NCBI GenBank assembly: GCA_017416765.1
Contig: JAFQBE010000010.1
Span: 1 to 35,612 of the forward strand
Length of the DNA stretch: 35,612 nt
Source: Clostridia bacterium
Lineage (GTDB): Bacteria > Bacillota > Clostridia > Oscillospirales > Acutalibacteraceae
Direction of reading: 5' to 3'
Shown here: positions 17,582 to 25,113 of the stretch, in pieces
Numbering within the stretch: the stretch's first letter is position 1
Layout of the letters: every line of letters begins with the position of its first letter
Position numbers and translations under genes: made by a program
Notes under the pieces: model-generated
Databases searched by the model: none
What the model saw: the letters and a program-made list of their open reading frames with translations, nothing else
Told to the model about the DNA's origin: nothing

Positions 17582-20416
17582 GTGAAGTCCACAAAGCGCA
17601 TTCTTTCCGCAATCCTCGCGCTGTGCATGGTATTCGGCTGTTTCGCAGTCGGTTTCACAGCACAGGCAACAAGCGCTGACCTTCAGGCAGCTATCGATGC
17701 CAACTACGGCAAAGAGCTCGTCTGGAAGGGCGGCAACGTAACAGTTGATAAGACTATCGTTATCAATGGCGATATCGATATCGATTTCAACAACGCAGTT
17801 CTTACCGGTGCAGAAGGTATTTCCGTTCTTAATGTCAAGGGCGGCAAGGTCAACCTCTTCAACGGTACATTCATCGCAAACAGCAAGAGCTACAGCGGTG
17901 AAACAGGCTTTATCAAGAGCCTTATGGCTTACAAACCCGCAGTTAGCGTTAACGGCGGCGATGTAACATTCGATTGCATCACAGCAGTCGGCTCACTCAT
18001 CCGTATCCCCAACAGCGGTACAATCGAAGTAACATCCGGTAACGGTATCAACGCTAACGCCGGTATTGTTACAATCAAGGATTCTATCGCTATCGGTATG
18101 AAGGCTCTCGACAACACAAAGGCTACTGTTGTTATCGAAGATGCTCTCTTCGTAGGTATCTACAAGGCTATCAACGATGTTAAGAAGGTTACATACGCTG
18201 ACGGTTACGAGCAGTACGAAACAATCGATTTCGTTAAGGCTCTCCTTGCAGACGGTGTTACTCTTTCACCCGGCGAAGAAAAGTACGGCGCAGCTCTTAC
18301 AAACAGCCAGGGCGATTTCTCCTTCGGTAGCGTAATTGCAAGCGTTAAGGCTCCCGAGTTTGCTCCTCTTGCTTCCGAATATGCAGATGGCGAGCTTACC
18401 CTTACAGCAGCTACAGGCGCAGCAGACGAAGATAAGGCAGGCGTTCCCAACAGATACTCCTACGATTATCTCCCCGTTTCCGCAACTGTTGACGGCGAAA
18501 AGGTTGCATTTGAAAATGTTGACGGCGTTTACACAGCAAAGGTTGCTGCAAAGGCTAACACAACATACAATGTTGAAACAGAATACAAGCTTTCCCTCAA
18601 GCTCGGCAAGCAGCAGAAGGAAGTAGTTGAAAACGCACTTGATACTGTTGCTAAGTACGCAGATAAGGCTCCCGAACTCCTCTACAGATTCGTTAAGGAT
18701 TTCGAAGCTCTCCGCGATACAGCAATGACTTATGTAACAACTTTCTACAATGCTAAATATGAAGATGTCACAAAGAATTATTTCAGCGGCGAAGCAATGA
18801 ACAGACTTTACGGTATTATTCTTGCTCTCGTTGGTGAAAACTTTAAGGGTCTTGAAGACGGTTCCATGGTTTCTGAAAGCAGAACTGACCTTTGGTACAG
18901 ACAGTCTCCGATTTTCAAGAAAGCATATGACAAAGGTGATTTCGCAACTGCTTATGAAATCGCTGAACAGTTTGATGTTGCTGAATTTGGCAGCTTCTTT
19001 AACGGTTCTCTCTATTACAAGAGAAATGCTGAAGGTGCAGGTGTTGGTCTCATTGAACAGTTCAATGAGTACTATGCAAATGCAATGGAATACATCTACG
19101 GTGGCAGCACAACAGAATTTGCTGATCCCGCAGCTGCAGCAGCATACCTTGCAGAAAATTGGGAAGATATCTACGCAATGGTAGAAGCAGCTATCGTTCT
19201 TGTTGACGAAGCTACAGTTCTTCTTGAAGATCAGGAACTTGTTAACGACCTTAAAGCTATCCTTGGTGGCAGCAGACTTGATACAGTTCTTAGTTATGTC
19301 AATACAGGCAAGAAGTACCTTGATAAGGTTACAAGCAGACTTGATAAGGAACAGATTGCCGCATTCGCAGGTAAGTACGGCGATAAGCTTCCCAAGAAGT
19401 GTGCTGAATATGTAAACAAGTTTATGGATATCGCTTACAACCCCGGCAAGTATTTCGATATTGATGTTAACGGCGATTTCGTAAACCTCATCAGCTTCAC
19501 AGAAACACAGGAAATCATAACACCTGCTGAAAAGCCTGTTATTATTGAAGTTACAGTAAGTGACGGCGGTTCCGTTGATTTCAACGGTGATGTTTTCTCA
19601 ACTGAAACAAGCAAGTACTTTGATTACAACGAAGCAATCAGCATCGTTCCCGCAGCAGCACCCGGCTACAAGTTCAGCCGTATTGTTGTTAACGCAGGTG
19701 GCGCTGTAACAGTTGTTGACGGCGAAACATACACAGCAAAGGCTGCTACAAACACAAAGATCGAAGTTATCTTCGTTCCCGAAGTTACAACAGCAGATTC
19801 CGAAGTTGAAATCGTATTTATGACCGATAAGACTCTCGGCTTCAAGTACCTCGGTTCTGAAACAATCACAGCAGCTCAGTTCGCTATAAGAGGCGAAATG
19901 ATTCTTGATGACTACAATACTGATGCACCCGTATTCAAGGGTACAGAATATCTTGGTCTTGATAAGGATGTAGCAGCTATTTCCGCTGAAATCGAAGCAG
20001 GCGAAGATGTAATCTTTGTATCTGCTCAGTATAAGGCTGACGAAACTGTTAATCGTCCCGCACAGGATGAAGCTATCAAGATGACAGATGCTACCAAGGA
20101 AAACGGCAAGGTATACTTTGAAGCAACGATTTCTGTTCCCGACGGCTACAAGGCTATTGAAGCTGGTATCATGGCTACAAAGAAGGCTGACCTTGCAACA
20201 AAGGACAACATGACAACAGCTCTTTCCGGTACATCCGGTGTTGTCTTTGGTCGTGTTGATGCAAAGGACGACAATGGTTATGTAAAGACCAATGTTGTTT
20301 ATACACTTGGTGTAAAAGCAACAGGTACTGTATATGCTCGTGGTTACATCGTTCTTGTTGACGATGCAGGCAACACAACAATTGAGTACACAGAAATTGT
20401 TAATGTTACTCTTTAA
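17582..20416 (+). CDS. Large secreted protein, probable beta-helix and InlB-type repeat domain
   Basis: This 944-residue protein starts at a GTG with AAGGAGATG upstream. It has a clear signal peptide (hydrophobic core 9-24, then FTAQATSA). Residues about 35-215 show short repeated beta strands with turn glycines and asparagines, typical of a right-handed beta-helix of the pectate-lyase type. Residues about 345-635 look mostly helical and are not recognised. About 645-735 (VTVSDGGSVDFNG to IEVIFVP) resembles an InlB B-repeat-like module. The last 200 residues form beta-rich domains. No LPXTG, dockerin, SLH or catalytic motif was seen. Codon choice (AAC, ATC, TTC, AAG, GTT) is far more biased than in neighbours, suggesting very high expression. 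The function is unknown; it may be a structural or adhesion protein. Confidence 0.82.
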   Translation: MKSTKRILSAILALCMVFGCFAVGFTAQATSADLQAAIDANYGKELVWKGGNVTVDKTIVINGDIDIDFNNAVLTGAEGISVLNVKGGKVNLFNGTFIANSKSYSGETGFIKSLMAYKPAVSVNGGDVTFDCITAVGSLIRIPNSGTIEVTSGNGINANAGIVTIKDSIAIGMKALDNTKATVVIEDALFVGIYKAINDVKKVTYADGYEQYETIDFVKALLADGVTLSPGEEKYGAALTNSQGDFSFGSVIASVKAPEFAPLASEYADGELTLTAATGAADEDKAGVPNRYSYDYLPVSATVDGEKVAFENVDGVYTAKVAAKANTTYNVETEYKLSLKLGKQQKEVVENALDTVAKYADKAPELLYRFVKDFEALRDTAMTYVTTFYNAKYEDVTKNYFSGEAMNRLYGIILALVGENFKGLEDGSMVSESRTDLWYRQSPIFKKAYDKGDFATAYEIAEQFDVAEFGSFFNGSLYYKRNAEGAGVGLIEQFNEYYANAMEYIYGGSTTEFADPAAAAAYLAENWEDIYAMVEAAIVLVDEATVLLEDQELVNDLKAILGGSRLDTVLSYVNTGKKYLDKVTSRLDKEQIAAFAGKYGDKLPKKCAEYVNKFMDIAYNPGKYFDIDVNGDFVNLISFTETQEIITPAEKPVIIEVTVSDGGSVDFNGDVFSTETSKYFDYNEAISIVPAAAPGYKFSRIVVNAGGAVTVVDGETYTAKAATNTKIEVIFVPEVTTADSEVEIVFMTDKTLGFKYLGSETITAAQFAIRGEMILDDYNTDAPVFKGTEYLGLDKDVAAISAEIEAGEDVIFVSAQYKADETVNRPAQDEAIKMTDATKENGKVYFEATISVPDGYKAIEAGIMATKKADLATKDNMTTALSGTSGVVFGRVDAKDDNGYVKTNVVYTLGVKATGTVYARGYIVLVDDAGNTTIEYTEIVNVTL

Positions 20417-20440
20417 TTAAAATTAGGAGGTAATTTTCTA

Positions 20441-20611
20441 ATGAAGCTTTATAACAAGCCCGAACTCAATGTTGAAGCATTTGATATTGAAGATGTTATC
20501 ACAACATCAGGCGGCGATAATTATGTTACCGACAATGACGATGCAGAACTTAACAGCGTTTCCGCAGGCATGGAATTCAGCATCGCAGCTAACGGCAACG
20601 ACGAGTTCTAA
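20441..20611 (+). CDS. 56-residue acidic peptide, candidate RiPP precursor
   Basis: This short gene lies 24 bp after the surface protein gene, has a near-perfect AGGAGG site (20425-20430), and shares its strongly biased codon use, so it is very likely translated. The peptide has 13 Asp/Glu, two Lys and no Cys. Its N-terminus holds Y4-x-x-P7-x-L9, the motif by which lasso-peptide leaders bind their PqqD-like partner protein. Next come EDVITT (17-22) and S23-G24-G25, a possible double-glycine type boundary. That would leave a leader of about 25 and an acidic tail of about 31 residues. Genes for a PqqD-like protein, an HPr-kinase-like protein, an exporter and an S26 peptidase start 340 bp downstream. 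The role as substrate of those proteins is inference. Confidence 0.82.
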   Translation: MKLYNKPELNVEAFDIEDVITTSGGDNYVTDNDDAELNSVSAGMEFSIAANGNDEF

Positions 20612-20639
20612 TTAAAAACTTTACTGCAAAATCTCTTTT

Positions 20640-20670
20640 ACGGGCAGGCAGCCAACTGCCTGCCCGTTTT
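20640..20670 (+). terminator. Rho-independent terminator after the peptide gene
   Basis: A perfect 12-bp GC-rich stem, ACGGGCAGGCAG (20640-20651) with CTGCCTGCCCGT (20656-20667), closes a CCAA loop and is followed by a short T run. It separates the surface protein-peptide transcript from the kinase-exporter operon. Confidence 0.92.
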
Positions 20671-20705
20671 CCCTATGCAGTGTTTATTTAATTGTGTCGC
20701 ATTTT

Positions 20706-20730
20706 GTAGGGTCAATTCATGAATTGACCG
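20706..20730. repeat. Palindromic intergenic element (TGTAGGG type, copy 1)
   Basis: GGTCAATTCATGAATTGACC (20710-20729) is a perfect 20-bp palindrome preceded by TGTAG. The layout TGTAGGG, arm, CAT, arm, CG recurs at 20843-20867 with different arms. The gene-free gap 20612-20952 otherwise holds the terminator, an ATGACAAT/ATTGTCAT inverted pair and a degenerate repeat; no convincing promoter for the next operon was found. Confidence 0.6.
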
Positions 20731-20760
20731 AAAAACCAAAGCTATTGCTTTTTTATATTT

Positions 20761-20811
20761 ATGACAATCTTAAATAATTTATTGTCATTCTGAACGAATG
20801 CGAAGAAGCTT
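20761..20811. repeat. Degenerate GTCATTCTGA-type repeat
   Basis: TGTCATTCTGAACG (from 20783) followed by a GAAGAAGCTT end is a diverged half copy of the element at 76-141. An inverted pair, ATGACAAT (20761-20768) and ATTGTCAT (20781-20788), forms its left side. Confidence 0.55.
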
Positions 20812-20842
20812 AAATATTTTACCGCTATCGGTTTATAGAATC

Positions 20843-20867
20843 TGTAGGGGCGCCATCGGGCGTTCGC
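20843..20867. repeat. Palindromic intergenic element (TGTAGGG type, copy 2)
   Basis: TGTAGGGGCGCCATCGGGCG is a second short element with the same TGTAGGG...CAT...CG layout as 20706-20730 but GC-rich arms. Such elements are scattered in clostridial intergenic regions; function unknown. Confidence 0.5.
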
Positions 20868-20952
20868 TAAATCCTCGCGAATCATATTAATTTTTTATTA
20901 GATGTCGGTGTCCTCGACGACTCTTTATAAAAATATTTTTTCCGGAGTAATG

Positions 20953-21663
20953 ATGAAATTCTATTCTATCGCCGGCGTTACCGTCGGTTTTGAAACAAAA
21001 TATGAATTGACTGAAAAACGCAGCCGCCCGTATCTTTGTAAGGAATCGGGCTTTGCTGATTTTATTATAAAACTTGATTACAATAATATTGAAAAAAAGG
21101 CTCTTGAAACTCCGCTTATGACGGAGCAGGACTGGGAATATATGCAAATGGGCTCGAATTTTTACCGCGCCCTGCTCGAATTCGGCGGCTTTATGCTGCA
21201 CGCTTCTGCCGTTGTTGTTGACGGACAGGCTTATTGCTTTTCTGCCCACAGCGGTACGGGCAAATCTACCCACACCTCCCTTTGGCTTGAATTGTTTAAG
21301 GATAGGGGAGCGTTTTTGATTAACGATGATAAGCCCGCTATAAAGCTTGAAAACGGTCGATTTATGGCTTACGGCACACCTTTCAGCGGAAAGCATGATT
21401 TAAATAAAAATACATCTGTTCCTCTTAAAGCAATCTGCTTTATTGAACGCGCCGAAACAAATTCAATTACCCGCTTAAAGCCTGCGGAGGTTTTTTCGCT
21501 TCTGCTTAATCAGACTATCCGCCCTGCAGAGGAAGCAAAGCTCGATAAACTTTGTGAATTAATTGATAAGCTGCTGACTGATATACCTGTTTATAAGCTC
21601 AAGTGTAATATAAGTCTTGATGCTGCGCAGTTAGCCTACAATGAAATGAGTGGTTCAAACTGA
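20953..21663 (+). CDS. HPr kinase-like protein (HprK-related, RiPP/lasso-cluster type)
   Basis: The 236-residue protein has the C-terminal HPr-kinase fold without the HprK regulatory N-terminal domain. The P-loop SAHSGTGKSTHT lies at 97-108, preceded by LHASAV (82-87); the acidic INDDKPAI segment is at 123-130, then GTPFSGK at 141-147. Proteins of this type occur beside lasso-peptide genes, where some phosphorylate the precursor peptide. The ATG at 20953 is chosen because GGAG is five bases upstream; an adjacent ATG (20950) and a longer frame to 20902 are less likely. It opens a compact operon, and its stop overlaps the exporter start. True HprK is unlikely because of length and context. The substrate could be the 56-residue peptide (Thr/Ser), which is inference. 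Confidence 0.85.
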   Translation: MKFYSIAGVTVGFETKYELTEKRSRPYLCKESGFADFIIKLDYNNIEKKALETPLMTEQDWEYMQMGSNFYRALLEFGGFMLHASAVVVDGQAYCFSAHSGTGKSTHTSLWLELFKDRGAFLINDDKPAIKLENGRFMAYGTPFSGKHDLNKNTSVPLKAICFIERAETNSITRLKPAEVFSLLLNQTIRPAEEAKLDKLCELIDKLLTDIPVYKLKCNISLDAAQLAYNEMSGSN

Positions 21664-23369
21664 AATTTCTGAATAAATTCAAAAGCGATAATAAGGATGT
21701 TTTTCCGTGGCTTAAAGCCCGCGTTAAACCTTACCGCGGCAGAATAGCGCTGCTTATTATTGCAAACGCTGTTATGTCGTTGCTTGTCGGTGTAAATGCC
21801 TATGTTTCAAAGGATTTGATGGACTCTGCTACCTCCGGCAACCGTGACAGACTTATAAAAGTAAGCATAGCTGTGCTTGCACTGATTGTTTTTCAGCTTG
21901 GTTTAAGGCTTATTCAGAGCCTTGTTGACAGCAAGCTGCGAATTGATATGGAAGCGGATTTTCGCAACTATTTTGTGCGCAATCTTTTTGATAAGGATTA
22001 TCTTAAAATCACTTCTTACCACAGCGGCGACCTTATGACTCGTATGACTAACGATACTAACTGTATTATCGACGGTCTTGTTTCTATAATTCCCGGCGCT
22101 GTCGGTCTTGTGCTTCGAATTGTGGTGGCTTTCCTTGCGCTGTTTTTGCTCAATAAACAGCTTGCGGTTATCTTTTTTGTTATCGGTCTTTTTATTTCGC
22201 TGGGTACCCGCCTTGTAAGAAAGTTTCTTAAAGGCATGTACCATAAAATCCAGAAATCTGAAAGTGCGGTTCGTTCTTTTTCCCAGGAAATTATCGAAAA
22301 TCTGCTTGTTGTAAGCGTTTTTGATGCCGCAGAAGATGTTTCCAAAAAACAGAAAGAGCTGCTTGAAACCCATGCGAATAACCGTTGGTACCGCACCAAA
22401 TTCTATTCGGGTGTAAGTGCCGTGCTGTCGCTTGGTATGCGCGGCGCATATATGCTTGTTTGCATTCTCTGTGCATTTCAACTGCTTGAAAATACCATTA
22501 CCTATGGTTCAATTACTGCTATACTTCAGCTTGTAAATCAGCTTCAGTCACCGTTTAAAAATTTATCGGGCATTTTTCCGGTATACTATCAGATGCTTGC
22601 TTCAACCGAACGCATTTTGGAAATTATTGATATCAGCGGTGAGGGTGAAAGCGAAAAGTGTGATGTTGAAAAGTTTTATTCATCGCTTGATACCTTTGAG
22701 TTCAAAAATGTTACCTTCAGCTATGGCAATGATGATGTGCTTGAAGATACATCACTTTCGCTTAAAAAAGGCGATTTTGCGGCAATTACAGGCATTTCAG
22801 GCATCGGCAAAAGCACAATGATGAAAATGATGCTCGGCGTTCTCAAGCCGCAAAACGGCGAAGTTTTCTTTAATACTGAAAACGGCTGCTTTAAACCCGG
22901 AAAAGCCTACAGAAATATGTTTTCTTATGTTCCGCAGGGCAATATGCTGCTTTCAGGCACTATTTATGATAATATTACCTTTATGAATCCCGATAAATCT
23001 CCCGATGATGTTCAGAAAGCCATTAAACTCAGCTGTTCCGATGATTTCATTGCCGAACTGCCTGACGGGCTTGATACTGTTATCGGTGAGCGCGGCAGAG
23101 GTCTTTCGGAAGGTCAGGTACAGCGCCTTGCAATTGCGCGTGCAATTCTTCATAATGCGCCCGTTGTTCTGCTTGATGAAGCAACTTCCGCACTCGATGA
23201 AGCTACGGAAGAACGCGTGCTGAATAACCTTAAAACCCTTGAAAATGTAACTTGTATTATTATTTCGCATAAAAAAGCGGCACTTAATGTCTGCAATAAA
23301 GAAATACGAATAGAAAATAAAAAATTCAACAGTTTTGATTTGAAACAGGAGTTAACCAATGAAAATTAA
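21660..23369 (+). CDS. ABC exporter, fused membrane and ATPase domains, probable CTG start
   Basis: This 569-residue type I exporter half-transporter has six membrane helices (about 25-305) followed by an ATPase domain with Walker A GISGIGKST, signature LSEGQ and Walker B VVLLDEATSALDE. No C39 peptidase domain is attached. The first ATG (21774) falls inside the first membrane helix and would truncate the protein. The open frame reaches back to a stop at 21642-21644, and the only start-like codon before the N-terminal amphipathic segment is CTG at 21660, overlapping the kinase stop as CTGA. This suggests translational coupling from a rare CTG start. By context it should export the peptide product; multidrug or lipid export cannot be excluded. 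Confidence 0.85.
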   Translation: MKFLNKFKSDNKDVFPWLKARVKPYRGRIALLIIANAVMSLLVGVNAYVSKDLMDSATSGNRDRLIKVSIAVLALIVFQLGLRLIQSLVDSKLRIDMEADFRNYFVRNLFDKDYLKITSYHSGDLMTRMTNDTNCIIDGLVSIIPGAVGLVLRIVVAFLALFLLNKQLAVIFFVIGLFISLGTRLVRKFLKGMYHKIQKSESAVRSFSQEIIENLLVVSVFDAAEDVSKKQKELLETHANNRWYRTKFYSGVSAVLSLGMRGAYMLVCILCAFQLLENTITYGSITAILQLVNQLQSPFKNLSGIFPVYYQMLASTERILEIIDISGEGESEKCDVEKFYSSLDTFEFKNVTFSYGNDDVLEDTSLSLKKGDFAAITGISGIGKSTMMKMMLGVLKPQNGEVFFNTENGCFKPGKAYRNMFSYVPQGNMLLSGTIYDNITFMNPDKSPDDVQKAIKLSCSDDFIAELPDGLDTVIGERGRGLSEGQVQRLAIARAILHNAPVVLLDEATSALDEATEERVLNNLKTLENVTCIIISHKKAALNVCNKEIRIENKKFNSFDLKQELTNEN

Positions 23370-23625
23370 AGCCGGATACAAAATCAGAAAAATGTGCGGC
23401 AGCAGTATTGTGATTGCCGTAGGTAAGCAAGCAGAGGAATTCAACGGTATGATTACCCTTAATGACAGCGCAGAGCTGCTGTGGTGCAAGCTTGCTGAGG
23501 GTGCAGAAAGGCAGGAGCTTATTGACCTTCTTTGCGCTGAATACGGTATTGACGAAGCTACAGCTGCAGCAGATGTTGATGAATTTATTAAAACGGCTGA
23601 AGGAGCAGGTTTGCTTGAGCAGTAA
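23359..23625 (+). CDS. PqqD-family protein (RiPP recognition element)
   Basis: The 88-residue protein has the small winged-helix PqqD fold pattern: a basic N-terminal beta part (KAGYKIRKMCG), ITLNDSAELLW in the middle, and a helical end with VDEFIKTAEGAGLLEQ. PqqD-like proteins bind leader peptides and deliver precursors to modifying enzymes; the lasso B1 protein is of this class. It starts at an ATG with AGGAG upstream. It overlaps the exporter end by 11 bp and the peptidase start by 11 bp, so expression is tightly coupled. The YxxPxL motif of the peptide at 20441-20611 is the expected kind of ligand. The modifying enzyme it would serve is not in the window, unless it is the kinase. Confidence 0.88.
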   Translation: MKIKAGYKIRKMCGSSIVIAVGKQAEEFNGMITLNDSAELLWCKLAEGAERQELIDLLCAEYGIDEATAAADVDEFIKTAEGAGLLEQ

Positions 23626-24070
23626 TAACAGTCTTGAAAAGGTTGTGCCTGAAATAAGGCGTTGCCTTGATGCAGGTAAGCTTGCCGAGTTTGAAACACA
23701 CGGTTTCAGCATGATTCCGCTGCTGCACGATGGCGGAGATAGGGTAGTGCTGAAAAAGGCTGAAAGCGCACTTAATGTGAATGATGTTGCCTTTTGCAAA
23801 ACTGATGACGGCAGGTATGTTCTGCACCGCGTTATCGAAAAAAAGAACGGCGGCTATGTTTTGAAGGGCGATAATTGCTATACCTGCGAATTTTGTAAAG
23901 GTGATGAAGATGTTATCGGCGTTGCTGTCTGCTTTATCCGCCGCGGAAAACGCATCGATATTACAAGTCCTTGCTATAAGTTCTATGTCCGTTTCAGAAA
24001 ACAGGCTTTGAAGCTGTGGCTGCTTTTCTGGCGGGTTGCTGACAGGGTGGTTAAATTACGCAGAAAATAA
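23615..24070 (+). CDS. S24/S26-family serine peptidase (SipW-like)
   Basis: This 151-residue protein carries signal-peptidase motifs: Ser32 in GFSMIP, the HRV box with His71, and KGDN with Asp86. These fit the SipW/ER-type Ser-His arrangement rather than the Ser-Lys pair of ordinary signal peptidase I. There is no N-terminal membrane anchor; a C-terminal hydrophobic stretch (LKLWLLFW, about 132-139) could attach it to the membrane. The start is the TTG at 23615, with AGGAG nine bases upstream inside pqqD; no in-frame ATG lies near. In this setting it is the best candidate for removing the leader peptide. It might also process the neighbouring surface protein. Confidence 0.85.
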   Translation: MSSNNSLEKVVPEIRRCLDAGKLAEFETHGFSMIPLLHDGGDRVVLKKAESALNVNDVAFCKTDDGRYVLHRVIEKKNGGYVLKGDNCYTCEFCKGDEDVIGVAVCFIRRGKRIDITSPCYKFYVRFRKQALKLWLLFWRVADRVVKLRRK

Positions 24071-24090
24071 ACGGGTCAGGGGTGTAAACG

Positions 24091-25104
24091 GTGGCTAAAA
24101 GGGTCACAGTAATTATACTTACTGTAATTTATTGCTTTACGTTTTGGCTGAATGTATATTCAGCCAATATTGTTATTGACGGCATTGCGAAGGAGCGCGA
24201 CTGGGTGGATTCCTTTGGTGAGGTTGCTGTTTCTTCAAAGGATATTTCAAACTGTGCGGTTGAGTTTGCAAGTGTAGCATCCGTAGTCGATTACAGCAAT
24301 AATATTATTTATTTTTGCTTTAATGTTATTGTTGACGGCATTGTTGATGAAACCACTCCGCACGGTGTTTCTGTATCGGTCAATAGTGCTGAACCTGTGC
24401 GGATTTCAAGGGATTCTGTTTCAGAATATGATACCGTTCTTTACAGCTATACTGCGGCAGTTTATGAACACAGCAGTACCGATTTCAGCGTTGAAGCGGC
24501 ATTGGGAATAAAGCACGGTATTGATACTGTTTATGAGATTGAGGTTCAGTTTATTGACGGTAACGGCGATTATTCCAACGCTCATTCTGTTACTTTGCCT
24601 GAACCGCCAACACAGGAAACCACAACGGCATATTACCCTGAAAACACTACATTACCTGCCGACGGTTATACCGAAAGTAATGTAGCTGAAAAATCAACAA
24701 CAGTAAAAGAAACAACTAAAAAGCATACTACAACAAAGAAAGAAACTACTGTTCGTACCACTGTTCCAAAAACTGAAAAACTTACTTTTGAACCTGATAA
24801 TATAACTGAAAAGCAGAGCGAAACCACAAAATTGCAAGATGAAACAACGGTAAAAATAGTAACGGTTTATGTTCCTGTTACAGATAAATCGCCGACTGAA
24901 AGCGTTACGGAAAATGTGCAAGCAGAAGTTACTGCTTCAAGTGATAATGCCGAAAACGGAAACAGTGTAAGCGATAATTCAACCTTTAAAATCCGTAAAG
25001 AAATTGCTTATGTAGGTATAGCGGTTCTGTTTATAGTTACCTTCGGTATGTGCGTGATTATCAATATGAATTACGATAAAAACAACGGTAACGGCAGTAA
25101 GTAA
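24091..25104 (+). CDS. Membrane-anchored surface protein with Thr-rich stalk
   Basis: This 337-residue protein starts at a GTG with AGGGGTG upstream, 20 bp after the peptidase gene. A signal peptide (2-25) is followed by an extracellular domain (about 26-170) that opens with IVIDGIAKERDW, resembling the IDGxxxExxW start of CBM9-like/DOMON beta-sandwich domains. A long Thr/Glu/Lys-rich stalk with repeated ETT and TTK follows (about 170-295). Near the C-terminus is one membrane helix (IAYVGIAVLFIVTFGMCVII) and a short positive cytoplasmic tail. Operon position suggests a cell-surface partner of the exported product, for example a receptor or immunity-type protein; this is inference. A terminator follows. 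Confidence 0.8.
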   Translation: MAKRVTVIILTVIYCFTFWLNVYSANIVIDGIAKERDWVDSFGEVAVSSKDISNCAVEFASVASVVDYSNNIIYFCFNVIVDGIVDETTPHGVSVSVNSAEPVRISRDSVSEYDTVLYSYTAAVYEHSSTDFSVEAALGIKHGIDTVYEIEVQFIDGNGDYSNAHSVTLPEPPTQETTTAYYPENTTLPADGYTESNVAEKSTTVKETTKKHTTTKKETTVRTTVPKTEKLTFEPDNITEKQSETTKLQDETTVKIVTVYVPVTDKSPTESVTENVQAEVTASSDNAENGNSVSDNSTFKIRKEIAYVGIAVLFIVTFGMCVIINMNYDKNNGNGSK

Positions 25105-25113
25105 ATACTTTTT

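Noticed and set aside
17582-20416. The surface protein as a cellulosome or sortase-anchored protein
   Set aside because: No dockerin, LPXTG or SLH motif was found at either end.
21774-23369. ATG at 21774 as start of the ABC exporter
   Set aside because: It would begin within the first membrane helix and leave 111 bp of open, protein-like coding sequence unexplained.
20441-24070. A complete lasso-peptide cluster
   Set aside because: No transglutaminase-like B2 and no asparagine-synthetase-like cyclase are encoded in the window, so only a lasso-like subset can be claimed.
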